This document shows positions 18,051-25,898 of a stretch of 64,000 bases of DNA, piece after piece. A model generated the notes under the pieces. The model saw nothing but the letters and a program-made list of their open reading frames with translations, made no database searches and was not told the DNA's origin. Source of the DNA: Actinacidiphila fildesensis (lineage in GTDB: Bacteria > Actinomycetota > Actinomycetes > Streptomycetales > Streptomycetaceae); NCBI RefSeq assembly GCF_042652185.1, contig NZ_JBHSIX010000006.1; one strand, 5' to 3'. The translations under genes were made by a program, and so were the position numbers. Each line of letters opens with the position of its first letter. Within the stretch, counting starts at the first letter, position 1.

Positions 18051-19325
18051 TCAGGAAGCGGTGTTCAGCGCTTTGGTGATGGCCTCGGACGCGGTACGGG
18101 CGGCCGTGGCCGGGTCCGCTCCGGTGAGGTACTGCGTCATGTACTGCTTGATGGGGTTGTTCGCCTCGACAGCCGCCCAGTTGGGGGAGTTGGGGGTGCC
18201 GTGGCCGTTGGCCGCGCCGACCGCCATCACCGCGCCGCCCTCGTTGCCCGCCAGCACACCGGCCAGCGACGTCCTGTTGGGGACGTAGCTCATCTCCTTG
18301 GCCATGTCCGTCTGCCACTTCTCGCCGGCCAGCGCCTTGACGACCTCGTAGGCCGCGTCCTGGTGCTGCGACGCCTCCGGGATGATGAGGTCGGAGCCGC
18401 CGGTGAAGACCGCGCCGGGCTTGTCGGCCGTCTTGCCGGGGATCGGGAAGAAGCCGATCTTGTCCTTCATCGCCGGGTTGGCCTTGATGATCGCGGCCGC
18501 GCCACCGGGGACGGAGATGATCTGCGCACTCTTGCCCTTGGCGAAGACCTCCGCCTGCAGCGGCTTGGCCTCGTCGGAGTCCTTCGGGCCCTTGCCCAGC
18601 GCCTGGAGCTTCTTGTAGAACGCCATCCCGGCCTGCGCCTGGGGCGTGTCGAGGGTGCCCTTCCACTTGTCGCCGTCCTTGACGGCGAACTCACCGCCCT
18701 CGTCCCAGACGAAGCCGGCCAGCGCGTACCAGGTCTGCCCCGTCAGATAGATCCCGTCGTTGCCACCGGTGTTGAGCTTGGTGGTGTCGGCGATCCACTC
18801 GTCGCGCGTCTTGGGCGGGGTGGTGATGCCGGCCTGGGTGAAGAGGTCCTTGTTGTAGACCACCACACGGTTGGCGGCGTACCAGGGGATGCCGAACTGC
18901 TTGCCGTCGATCTTGCCGGGCTCGGCCAGGCCCGGTATCCAGTCCGCGCCCTTGAGGTCGGCGACCTTCCCGGTCAGATCCTTGACCCCGCCGCTGGCGG
19001 CGTACTGCGCGACCTGGGTGTTGCCGACCTCGATGACGTCCGGCGCGTCCTTGCTGGCCAGAGCGCTGGTGATCTTCGCGCCGATACCGTCCCACTCCTG
19101 GATCTGGATCTTCAGGGTGGTACCGGAGTGGGTCGTCTCGAAATCCGTCTTGAACCGCTGGAGGAAGGGATCGGAAACGCTGCCCTTCATGATCCACACG
19201 GTGAGCTCGGCGGGGCTCTTGCCGTCGCCTGCGGTGTCCGACGAGTCGGAGGAGGAACTACAGGCGCTCAGGCCGGCTACGGCGATCGCGAGCGCCGCGG
19301 TGCCTGCAAGGAGTCTGGTTCTCAC
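18051..19325 (-). CDS. Sugar-binding lipoprotein of ABC importer
   Basis: A lipoprotein of about 424 residues and the extracellular sugar receptor. The signal peptide begins VRTRLLAGTAALAIAVAGL and ends in a lipobox LSAC with Cys22, followed by a Ser/Asp-rich tether. The mature part is a family 1 solute-binding protein (ELTVWIMKGS, APDVIEVGNTQVAQYAASGG, FGIPWYAANRVVVYNKDLF). GTG 19325 is preferred because it gives a normal lipoprotein leader; GTG 19337 is an in-frame alternative adding MTDP. The first gene of the operon, it is divergent from a GntR regulator across repeated ACTGGTC elements. GH20 in the same operon suggests an amino-sugar oligosaccharide ligand, but a specific sugar cannot be read from sequence. 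Confidence 0.88.
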   Translation of the reverse strand: MRTRLLAGTAALAIAVAGLSACSSSSDSSDTAGDGKSPAELTVWIMKGSVSDPFLQRFKTDFETTHSGTTLKIQIQEWDGIGAKITSALASKDAPDVIEVGNTQVAQYAASGGVKDLTGKVADLKGADWIPGLAEPGKIDGKQFGIPWYAANRVVVYNKDLFTQAGITTPPKTRDEWIADTTKLNTGGNDGIYLTGQTWYALAGFVWDEGGEFAVKDGDKWKGTLDTPQAQAGMAFYKKLQALGKGPKDSDEAKPLQAEVFAKGKSAQIISVPGGAAAIIKANPAMKDKIGFFPIPGKTADKPGAVFTGGSDLIIPEASQHQDAAYEVVKALAGEKWQTDMAKEMSYVPNRTSLAGVLAGNEGGAVMAVGAANGHGTPNSPNWAAVEANNPIKQYMTQYLTGADPATAARTASEAITKALNTAS

Positions 19326-19371
19326 GGGGTCTGTCACCTCGAATAGGAGCGGCGGAACTTACCACTTCACA

Positions 19372-19564
19372 ACTGGTCTGGTGCTGGTTGGAGAAGGTGG
19401 CATAGACCAGTGCTGCCGTCAAGAGGTCGTGCAGGCAAAGGCCTGACCCCCGGATTCCCCCGGATCACCGGTACCGGCCGCAACTGGTCCGCCTACGTGA
19501 CGCGGGCCGGCCTGGCGTACTGGTCAGGATCTGGATAGCCTTCAGGGGAGGTACTGGACAGGAC
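19372..19564. promoter_or_regulatory. Cluster of ACTGGTC elements between SBP and GntR genes
   Basis: Five related elements lie in the divergent gap. ACTGGTCT (19372) and AGACCAGT (19404) form a perfect 8-bp inverted pair 24 bp apart. ACTGGTCC is at 19483, ACTGGTCA at 19519 and ACTGGACA at 19553. The last two sit in longer direct copies of GTACTGGWCAGGA 34 bp apart. The halves resemble the DasR-type dre site (ACTGGTCTAGACCAGT, from memory), but no full 16-bp site is present; the best single match scores 12 of 16. They are probably operators for the adjacent regulator. Confidence 0.6.
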
Positions 19565-19625
19565 GCAGACAGAACGCTGCCCGGACGCGCCGGGGCGGAC
19601 CCCGGACGGCACGAAGGAGTCAGGT

Positions 19626-20468
19626 ATGGGAAGCGAGTCGCCACGGTCGGCGCTCAAGCGCGAACGGGTGCGCGACTACCTGTTGGAGCTCGTCGAATCC
19701 CATGTGCCCGGCGACCCGATCCCCTCCGAGCGGACCCTGTGCGAGCAGCTGTCGGTCTCCCGCCCGACGCTGCGCTCCGCCGTCGACGAACTGGTCAACA
19801 CCGGGCTGATCGTCCGCGAGCACGGGCGCGGGATGTTCGTCGCGCCCGCCAAGATCACCCAGGAGCTGGTGGCGGACGAGCACTCGTTCTCGCTGCCGAA
19901 GGCCGACGGCACCTGGTCCAGCAAGGTCCTGGAGCTGACCACCGTCCAGGCCGGTGCCAGGGTGGGCCGCAAGCTGCACATCTCACCCGCGGCCGAGATC
20001 ACCTACATCGCCCGGCTCCGGCTCGTCGACGGCGAGCCGATGGCCATCGAGTACCTGCACGTGCCCGCCCTGCTCGTGCCGGGTCTGCGGCCGGCGGACA
20101 TGGAGTCCGGGGACTTCTACCGGTTCCTGCGCGACAAGCACCGGGTGCGGGTCCACGAGGCGGTCCAGTCCATCGAGCCGACCGTCACCAACGAGGTCGA
20201 GGCCCGGCTGCTGGGCGTGCCGCTGCTTTCCCCGGCCCTGCTCTTCGAACGTCTCACCAAGGACGAGACCGGCCGCCCGGTCGAGTACGTCCACTCGCTC
20301 TACCGCGGTGACCGCTACCGGATCGTCTCCCGGCTCGCTCTCGGCGAGGCCGGGGCTCCGGGGCCGGACGCGGCCGTCCGGCACCACCCCGGCATCCCGC
20401 CGGGCGATCTGGCGGGCCGCGGCGACGTCCCCTCCTCGATGGTGGGCGACGTTCAGCCCGCGGTGTGA
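19626..20468 (+). CDS. GntR/HutC-family sugar-responsive regulator
   Basis: A 280-residue repressor with a winged helix (about residues 8-75, PIPSERTLCEQLSVSRPTLR) and a UTRA ligand domain (about residues 90-235). Landmarks are SSKVLELTTVQAG, ITYIARLRLVDGEPMAIEYL and EYVHSLYRGDRYRIVSRL. UTRA regulators of this group, such as DasR and NagR, sense phosphorylated amino sugars. It is divergent from the sugar importer-GH20 operon, its most likely target. ATG 19626 follows GAAGGAG. The last 35 residues are Pro/Gly-rich and outside the domain. Confidence 0.85.
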   Translation: MGSESPRSALKRERVRDYLLELVESHVPGDPIPSERTLCEQLSVSRPTLRSAVDELVNTGLIVREHGRGMFVAPAKITQELVADEHSFSLPKADGTWSSKVLELTTVQAGARVGRKLHISPAAEITYIARLRLVDGEPMAIEYLHVPALLVPGLRPADMESGDFYRFLRDKHRVRVHEAVQSIEPTVTNEVEARLLGVPLLSPALLFERLTKDETGRPVEYVHSLYRGDRYRIVSRLALGEAGAPGPDAAVRHHPGIPPGDLAGRGDVPSSMVGDVQPAV

Positions 20469-20505
20469 GCGCGGGTCGTTGCGGGGGTGGTGGACGCGGC
20501 CGTCG

Positions 20506-20820
20506 TCAGCACAGGGCGACGGCGACGGCCTCCGGGTCCCGCACCCGGCGGGCGGTGAGCAGTGGGTCGACGGTCACCGTGGTGGCGCCCAGCGGCGCCG
20601 ACAGCGCCCGGACCGCGGGCTCGGAGAGCCGGATCCACGCCTGCCCGGCGCCCATGACCGACCGCAGCCGCTGCTCGCTGGTGAAGGCGACGGCCGTCCT
20701 CGAACCGAGCGGCGTACGGCACAGCCGCAGCGCGAAACCGGCGGGTCCGCGCCGTACGGGTACGTACAGCGGGCCCGCCGGGAGATCGTTCCCGGGCTCT
20801 TCTGCGCGGCTGCGCGGCAT
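20506..20820 (-). CDS. SAV_915-like small protein
   Basis: A 104-residue protein with the core GPLYVPVRRGPAGFALRLCR, then TAVAFTSEQRLRSVMGAGQA and IRLSEPAVRALSAPLG. This matches the small SAV_915/SseB-like family widespread in Streptomyces, whose function is unknown. ATG 20820 has GGAGG 6 nt upstream. It stands alone between convergent and remnant genes. No membrane segment or catalytic motif is visible. Confidence 0.7.
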   Translation of the reverse strand: MPRSRAEEPGNDLPAGPLYVPVRRGPAGFALRLCRTPLGSRTAVAFTSEQRLRSVMGAGQAWIRLSEPAVRALSAPLGATTVTVDPLLTARRVRDPEAVAVALC

Positions 20821-21025
20821 TGCGGTCCTCCGGGGGAGCGGACGGGTGGTTCCGGCGCCGGGGCGGCCGGGCGGGGCGGGGGCATCGGTGCGGATGCCGC
20901 CCCGACGTTCCCGACGGTATCGCCCCCACGGTGCGCACTCACCTCGCGAACCGGTCGTCGATGCCCGGTTGACCCTGAACCGGGGGGAATTGACACGGGG
21001 CCGCCATCCGCCGGCCGGCCACCGG

Positions 21026-21226
21026 TCAGCGGTAGTTCAGCTCGGCCAGTTCGGTGGCCGGCCGGGTACGGAAGGCCGGGATGCGGCTGACGACCGGCAG
21101 GGCCAGGTTGCGCGCCGTGCGGAGCACGCGGCTCCGGGTGGTGGCGATCCGGGTCGTCCGGCCGGTGAACGCCACGACCCGCTCGGCGACCGGGCGGCGC
21201 CGCGCCTCGTAGTCGTCCAGCCGGTC
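21026..21226 (-). pseudogene. C-terminal remnant of FAD-dependent monooxygenase
   Basis: The reverse strand encodes RLDDYEARRRPVAERVVAF, a text that in class A flavin monooxygenases follows the NAD(P)H/FAD GD motif region. It continues with TTRIATTRSRVLRTARN and ends RPATELAELNYR before a TGA at 21026. About 65 residues of the C-terminal tail are present. The reading frame upstream of about 21226 turns into an unrelated antisense of the neighbouring TetR fragment, and no start or FAD-binding GxGxxG is present. The gene has lost roughly its first 330 residues. It faces away from the TetR fragment, as a regulator-target pair would. Confidence 0.75.
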
Positions 21227-21235
21227 CTCCGCGAT

Positions 21236-21484
21236 GGCCCGGCCGAGCGGGCCGCCGCCCGCATGCGCGACATCTTCGCCCGGCAGGTGGCCCCCGCCCT
21301 CGCCCCGGCGTTGGCCCCCGTGGGCCCCGACACCGCCCGCCGGGCGGGCCTGGTCTCCGCCCAGCTCCTCGGCCTCGCCCTCACCCGCTACCTCCTGCGC
21401 CTGCCCGCCGTCGCCGCCCTCACCCCGGACGAGATCGAGACCGCCTACGCGCCGGCGATCGCCGGCGTCCTGGGGCTCGGCTGA
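21236..21484 (+). pseudogene. C-terminal remnant of TetR regulator
   Basis: The forward frame encodes about 80 residues, GPAERAAARMRDIFARQVAP, then VSAQLLGLALTRYLLRLPAV and a tail ending YAPAIAGVLGLG before TGA at 21482. This is the C-terminal ligand-domain end of TetR regulators. The helix-turn-helix and the first half of the protein are absent. The fragment starts about 10 bp from the monooxygenase fragment on the opposite strand. Confidence 0.75.
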
Positions 21485-21566
21485 GCCCGGCGGATAATCC
21501 GTTGCCCTGGCGGTCGGCGCCCGGCACAGTGGTGGCATCACCAACGAGGCGAGAGGGGAGCGCACG

Positions 21567-21653
21567 ATGAACGTCCAGGCCGGTCTGTCGCAGGCGTATC
21601 AGCGCTCTTCCAGTACCCCTTCCCAGCAGGGGAGCCCCGGGCAGGCCACGTAG
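21567..21653 (+). CDS. Possible 28-residue peptide gene
   Basis: ATG 21567 is preceded by GAGGCGAGAGGGGAG, a strong ribosome site with 7-nt spacing, and reads MNVQAGLSQAYQRSSSTPSQ then QGSPGQAT to TAG at 21651. An intrinsic terminator with a T5 tract follows 23 bp later. The peptide is Ser/Gln-rich, has no cysteine and no membrane segment. It could be a leader, a small protein or part of a noncoding RNA. No family is recognised. Confidence 0.35.
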   Translation: MNVQAGLSQAYQRSSSTPSQQGSPGQAT

Positions 21654-21676
21654 TCATCGGTGACGGATGTCGCCGG

Positions 21677-21711
21677 GCCGCCCGCGGGAATTCCCGCCAG
21701 GGCGGCTTTTT
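21677..21711 (+). terminator. Intrinsic terminator with T tract
   Basis: GCCGCCC and GGGCGGC arms enclose an inner GCGGGAATTCCCGC palindrome, and TTTTT follows at 21707. T tracts are uncommon in this window, so this is a strong classical terminator for the small upstream transcript. It lies just before the tRNA cluster. Confidence 0.85.
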
Positions 21712-21744
21712 CGTGGCCGCCCGTCTGCTGTGTCCTTCCAGCTG

Positions 21745-21829
21745 GGAGAGTTGGCCGAGTGGTAAGGCAGCGGCTTGCTAAGCCGTAGTCGGGTGCGAGC
21801 CCGCGCGCGTTCGATCCGCGCACTCTCCG
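21745..21829 (+). tRNA. tRNA-Ser (GCU anticodon)
   Basis: A class II tRNA of 85 nt. The acceptor GGAGAGT pairs with ACTCTCC (21822-21828), discriminator G. The anticodon GCT is at 21777-21779 in loop TTGCTAA. There is a long variable arm, and the T loop TTCGATC sits in a GCGCG/CGCGC stem. CCA is not encoded. It is the first of three tandem class II tRNAs. Confidence 0.9.
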
Positions 21830-21848
21830 CGTACGTCCTGCAGTTCAT

Positions 21849-21940
21849 GGAGGAGCCAGCCGAAAGGCGGCGCCGGCCGCGGTCTCGAAAACCGTTGGGG
21901 TGCGCAAGCATCCGTGTGGGTTCGACCCCCACCTCCTCCG
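21849..21940 (+). tRNA. tRNA-Ser (CGA anticodon)
   Basis: A class II tRNA of 92 nt. The acceptor GGAGGAG pairs with CTCCTCC (21933-21939), discriminator G. The anticodon CGA is at 21886-21888 in loop CTCGAAA. The variable arm is long, and the T arm is GTGGG-TTCGACC-CCCAC. Position 8 is C instead of the near-universal U. It lies 19 bp after the first tRNA-Ser. Confidence 0.85.
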
Positions 21941-21944
21941 TCCC

Positions 21945-22024
21945 GGGCGAACTGGGAATCGGTGATCCCAAGGGCCTGTAAAGCCCCCGCTTCGGCTGTG
22001 GAGGTTCGAATCCTCCTTCGCCCA
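21945..22024 (+). tRNA. tRNA-Tyr (GUA anticodon)
   Basis: A class II tRNA of 80 nt. The acceptor GGGCGAA pairs with TTCGCCC, discriminator A at 22024. The anticodon GTA is at 21978-21980 in loop CTGTAAA on an AGGGC/GCCCC stem. The variable arm contains GC-TTCG-GC, and the T arm is GGAGG-TTCGAAT-CCTCC. Position 8 is C. It starts 4 bp after the previous tRNA, so the three are processed from one transcript. Confidence 0.82.
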
Positions 22025-22094
22025 CCCGGAACGACGCACGCGGAACGACGCACGCCACTGCGGCGCGCCACGGTTACGAGGCCGGGGCGCGCCG

Positions 22095-22556
22095 TCAGCG
22101 TTTGATGGTGTGGCCGCCGATGCCCATCAGCCGGCCGGGGCCGCGGACACCGTCCTCGTACCACCAGAAGCTGAGACCGATGGCGGCGACGATGAAGCCG
22201 CCGATCGAGCCGAGGGTGAGGAGTCCGCTGACGCCCTCGCCGGGCTCGCCGGGGTGCTCGCCGCCGAGGTGGTGGATGGCCAGGACCGAGACGAGCATCG
22301 AGGCGATGCCCGCCAGCGTGGTGAGCAGCCACGCCCAGCGCCGGGCCCTGGTCGCGGGGATGCTGAAGACCGTGTACGTGAGCGACGTACGGCAGGTCTC
22401 ACAGGCGAGGGTGCGCGACTGGCAGCCCTTCGAGGGCCGTTCGACGGGAATCTCGAAGGTCGCCGGCCGGTGCTGTGTGTAGTTGCTGTTACGTTCGGAC
22501 GAGAGCAGATGTGTGTACCGGGACTGGGGATATTGTCCTAATTGGCGCTTGCCCAC
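22095..22556 (-). CDS. Two-segment membrane protein of unknown function
   Basis: A 153-residue protein. A hydrophilic N-terminal half includes GKRQLGQYPQSRYTHLLSSE and a CQSRTLACETC element that could bind a metal or form a disulphide. Two hydrophobic segments follow, WAWLLTTLAGIASMLVSVLA and GSIGGFIVAAIGLSFWWY, separated by a Gly/Glu-rich loop. GTG 22556 has AAGGAG 6 nt upstream and gives a normal start; a longer reading to 23513 overlaps the MFS gene antisense. The Cys pair lies just before the first membrane segment. The family is not recognised. Confidence 0.65.
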   Translation of the reverse strand: MGKRQLGQYPQSRYTHLLSSERNSNYTQHRPATFEIPVERPSKGCQSRTLACETCRTSLTYTVFSIPATRARRWAWLLTTLAGIASMLVSVLAIHHLGGEHPGEPGEGVSGLLTLGSIGGFIVAAIGLSFWWYEDGVRGPGRLMGIGGHTIKR

Positions 22557-22687
22557 CGCAGCTCCTTGACGTCTGGTACTGCGGGCCACAGTAAGCGCCA
22601 ACATGCCTGTGGCATAGGGAAGTTGACGATTGAAGTACGCGGCGGGCGAGGTATGGGCGGACACGCGAGGTATCGGCCCGGGACCCG

Positions 22688-23914
22688 CTACGCCCGGCCT
22701 TCGGAAGCCTTCGCGAGCGGCGCCTCGCTCCGGCCCCGAGCGTCCCGCCCGGACCGGGGATACGCGCCGAGCGCGAGCAGCAGCGGAGGCGCGGCCGCCA
22801 GCAGGAAGCACAGCGGTAGCGGCAGCCGGTCGACGAGGAGCCCGGCGGTGCCGGAGCCCAGCGAGGAGCCCGCGTTGACACCCGTGTTGACCCAGGCGGT
22901 GGCGCGGGTGGCGGTCCCCGGCGGGGCGAGTTCGTCGGCCGCGAGGTACGCGGTCGCCATGGTGGGGGAGACGACGGTGCCGGCGGCGGCGATGCCGAGG
23001 GCGAAGAGGACGACGGTCGGGGCGGCGCCGGTGAGGGCGAAGAGCAGGGCGAGGGCGGCGAGCAGATACGGCAGCCGGCCGGCCGCCGGGCGCCGCCAGG
23101 CGATCCGGCCGTAGAGGAGCCCACCGATCGCGCTGCCCGCCGCGTGCGCGGCGAGGATCCAGCCGGCGGCGGAGGCGCGGTCGTGGTGGTCGGTGAAGGC
23201 GACGACGTACAACTCCAGGGCGCCCAGGCAGCAGCCGAGCCCGGCCGCCGCGTACGCCGCCTTGCGGACCCCCGCCGACCGCAGCCGCGCGGCCGGGACG
23301 GAGGGCTCGCGCGCGGTGAGCAGCTTCGCGGCCGGGGACGCCGCCAGGGCGAGAGTGCCGATGAGGACCAGGCCGGCGGACAGGGCGAGGCCGAGCGCGG
23401 GGCGGACGGCGACGGCGATCAGCGGGCCGGTCATGAACAGGCCCTCCTCCGCCACCGTGTCCAGGCTGAACGCCCGCTGCAGCAGGCGCCTGTCCGGAAC
23501 GAGGGCGCTCCACAGCGCCCGCATGGTCGGGCCGAGCGGCGGGGTGAGGGTGCCCGCGGCCGCCGACAGGAAGGTGAGCAGCCAGAGCGGGGCACCCGGC
23601 CGCCAGGTGGCCAGGCAGAGCGCGGTCAGCGCCACCGCGTACGGGGTGGCGAGGGCGGGCAGGGCGCGCCGTGCCCCCCAGCGGTCGATGAGTCCGGCAC
23701 GGGCCGGGCCGAGGACGACGCTGGTCGCGGCGAAGACCGTGGTGATCATGCCGGCGACGGCGTACGAGCCGGTCGCCGCGGCGAGCGAGAGCAGCAGGGA
23801 GAGGGAGACGATCCCGTAGGAGAGCCGGCCCAACAGGGCGGCGGCGAAGGTGCGGCGGGCATGGGGGACCCGCAGGACGGCGGCGTAGGACGCCGCCGGG
23901 CGTGGCGAAGACAT
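22688..23914 (-). CDS. MFS transporter
   Basis: A 408-residue major facilitator with about 12 hydrophobic segments. The A-like loop motif appears as GLIDRWGARRAL between segments 2 and 3. TMATAYLAADELAPPGTATRATAWVNTG near residues 325-352 marks the seventh to eighth helix area in drug/sugar efflux relatives. The substrate is unknown. ATG 23914 is the apparent start. It is separated from the GH27 gene upstream by a strong hairpin, so it is probably transcribed alone. No regulator is adjacent. Confidence 0.8.
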   Translation of the reverse strand: MSSPRPAASYAAVLRVPHARRTFAAALLGRLSYGIVSLSLLLSLAAATGSYAVAGMITTVFAATSVVLGPARAGLIDRWGARRALPALATPYAVALTALCLATWRPGAPLWLLTFLSAAAGTLTPPLGPTMRALWSALVPDRRLLQRAFSLDTVAEEGLFMTGPLIAVAVRPALGLALSAGLVLIGTLALAASPAAKLLTAREPSVPAARLRSAGVRKAAYAAAGLGCCLGALELYVVAFTDHHDRASAAGWILAAHAAGSAIGGLLYGRIAWRRPAAGRLPYLLAALALLFALTGAAPTVVLFALGIAAAGTVVSPTMATAYLAADELAPPGTATRATAWVNTGVNAGSSLGSGTAGLLVDRLPLPLCFLLAAAPPLLLALGAYPRSGRDARGRSEAPLAKASEGRA

Positions 23915-24023
23915 GGGTTTTGTTCCTCAGGCAGAGGCGGGCAGGCCGGCGCGAAGGGCGGGCTGCGGCCTAGGCACGAGAGGTGAGGAACATGCGCGCG
24001 AGTGTAGCGCACGGCGGGCGCCG

Positions 24024-24072
24024 GGACCATGGCGCCCACCGCGCGGGAAGGCGGTGGCGGGCGCCATGGTCC
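24024..24072 (-). terminator. Long hairpin after GH27 gene
   Basis: GGACCATGGCGCCC (24024-24037) pairs perfectly with GGGCGCCATGGTCC (24059-24072), and an inner ACCGC/GCGGT pair extends the stem. It lies between the alpha-galactosidase stop and the MFS start and would stop transcription entering the MFS gene. Confidence 0.8.
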
Positions 24073-24097
24073 GGTCCTGCGGAGCGTCCCGTGACCG

Positions 24098-25699
24098 TTA
24101 TGGCTGGGTGAGTTCCAGCCGGTCCACGTTGGGTCCGCCGTTCGCGGTGGTCGCGGTCGCGCGGACGGTGTTCGCGCCGGCCTTGAGGGTGACCGTCAGG
24201 GACGCGCTCTGCCAGGTGTTCCAGTCGCCGGTCCCGCCGAACGGATGCCCGGTGGAGACCGCCGTGCTGTTGACGGCGATGTCCATCGGCCGGCCGGTCG
24301 TCGTCCCGTTCGCGTAGCGGAGCGTGAGTGTGGCGGGCCCCGCCTGCGCGGCGGTCACCGACCACTGGACGTAACTTCCGGTCACGTTGTCGTAGTTGAC
24401 GAAACCGGTGCCGGTGTAGCCGGTGTGGTTGGACTCCACCGCGCCCTGCGCGACGGCGGCGTCCTCGGCCTGGTACCAGCCGTCCGGCTGCGTTCCGGCA
24501 CGGGAGACCCGGTAGACGACGGTGGCGTGCGACGGCACGGACGCGCTGATCGCGCCGGTCGTGGAGCGGGTGGCCTTGGACCAGAGGTCCTTGAGCGTGT
24601 ACGAGGGCGAGCCGCCGAGGCCGATCGCCGAGGCGGTGGTGGAGACCGTCGCCGTGGCGCCGGTCTCGTTGAGCAGCGCCACCGCCCGGTCGCCGTTGGC
24701 GAGCTGCTTGCTGTAGACGGCCAGGCCGCCGGTGGCGGAGACGATGGTGGCCTGCTTGCCCAACGGGTCCTGGTCCAGGGCGATGACGTCGGTGTTCTTC
24801 AGGATGGCCTGGGTGGCGGCCGACGCCGAGCGGACATCGCTGCCGATCAGCAGCGGCGCCGACATCATGGCCCACAGGCTGAAGTGGGTGCGGTACTCGG
24901 TGGCGGTCATACCGCCGTTGCCGACCTCGAGCATGTCGGGGTCGTTCCAGTGGCCCGGCCCCGCGTACGCGGCGAGATCGTCATTGGTGTGCACCCTGCT
25001 GATCATGCTCGACCAGTTGTCGCTGATGTCGCCGGTGGTGTGCCAGAGGTTGCCGACGTCGGCGCCCCAGGTCCACACCTTGGGGTCGGTGCGGCCCCAC
25101 TCGCAGATGCTGTAGACGATCGGCCGGCCGGACTTCTTGAGCGCGTCGCGCATCGCCTTGTAGCGCTGCTGCGCGTCGACGCCCTGGTTGTTGCAGTTGT
25201 CGTACTTGAGGTAGTCCACGCCCCAGGAAGCGAACAGGTCGGCGTCCTGCTGCTCGTGGCCGAGCCCGCCGGGGAAGCCGCCGGTGCCGTTGCAGGTCTT
25301 GGTGCCCGCGCTGGTGTAGAGCCCGAACTTGAGGCCCTTGGCATGCACGTAGTCGGCGACGGACTTGATGCCGTGCGGGAAGCGGGTGTGCTCCGGCACG
25401 AGGTTGCCGCTCGCGTCACGGGTCTTCTCGGCCCAGCAGTCGTCGATGTTGACGTACTGGTAGCCCACGTCCTTGAGGCCGAGCGATACGAAGCTGTCGG
25501 CGACGCCCTTGACCATCGCCTCGTTGAAGGTGGCGCTGCACTGAGTGGTGTTCCAGTTGTTGAAGCCCATCGGTGGCGTGCGGGCCAGGCCGTTCTCCAG
25601 GGCGAGCGCGGGGGCGGCGGGGGCGAGGGCGGTGAACGTTCCGGCGGCGGCGATGGTCGCGGTGGCCAGTACGGAGCAGAGCAGGCGGTGCGGTCTCAC
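24098..25699 (-). CDS. Secreted GH27 alpha-galactosidase with C-terminal CBM
   Basis: A 533-residue exported enzyme. The signal peptide covers about residues 1-35 (LCSVLATATIAAAGTFTALA). The GH27 barrel (about residues 36-300) starts LARTPPMGFNNWN, with nucleophile Asp167 in YLKYDNC and acid/base Asp224 in TTGDISDNW. A C-terminal beta domain covers about 310-400, and a CBM35/CBM6-like module covers about 410-530 (YQAEDAAVAQGAVESNHTGY). It releases alpha-linked galactose or possibly beta-L-arabinopyranose from plant polymers. GTG 25699 follows GAGGAGG. It stands alone between an MFS gene and the pqq operon. Confidence 0.9.
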   Translation of the reverse strand: MRPHRLLCSVLATATIAAAGTFTALAPAAPALALENGLARTPPMGFNNWNTTQCSATFNEAMVKGVADSFVSLGLKDVGYQYVNIDDCWAEKTRDASGNLVPEHTRFPHGIKSVADYVHAKGLKFGLYTSAGTKTCNGTGGFPGGLGHEQQDADLFASWGVDYLKYDNCNNQGVDAQQRYKAMRDALKKSGRPIVYSICEWGRTDPKVWTWGADVGNLWHTTGDISDNWSSMISRVHTNDDLAAYAGPGHWNDPDMLEVGNGGMTATEYRTHFSLWAMMSAPLLIGSDVRSASAATQAILKNTDVIALDQDPLGKQATIVSATGGLAVYSKQLANGDRAVALLNETGATATVSTTASAIGLGGSPSYTLKDLWSKATRSTTGAISASVPSHATVVYRVSRAGTQPDGWYQAEDAAVAQGAVESNHTGYTGTGFVNYDNVTGSYVQWSVTAAQAGPATLTLRYANGTTTGRPMDIAVNSTAVSTGHPFGGTGDWNTWQSASLTVTLKAGANTVRATATTANGGPNVDRLELTQP

Positions 25700-25898
25700 G
25701 GCATCCTCCTCGGGTCGGCACCGGAAAGGTAGGAGCCTGCCGAGTAATCGTCAAGAACCTTTACAGATAGCAGATCGGATGAATACGCTCCGATTGATGG
25801 CGCTGCTGCCTGCTGTAGCAGTACTGCTGTCACACGCGCACCAACTGATCGGATCTATCCACGCGAGGACATCACGACAGGAAGGACGGTGCACAGCC

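Noticed and set aside
20821..21025. A gene in the 205-bp gap before the monooxygenase remnant
   Set aside because: Only Pro/Arg shadow frames occur. No start with a ribosome site and no recognisable family was seen.
21745..22024. Allo-tRNAs with altered acceptor/T-stem lengths
   Set aside because: All three fold with normal 7-bp acceptor and 5-bp T stems. Only position 8 is unusual in two of them.
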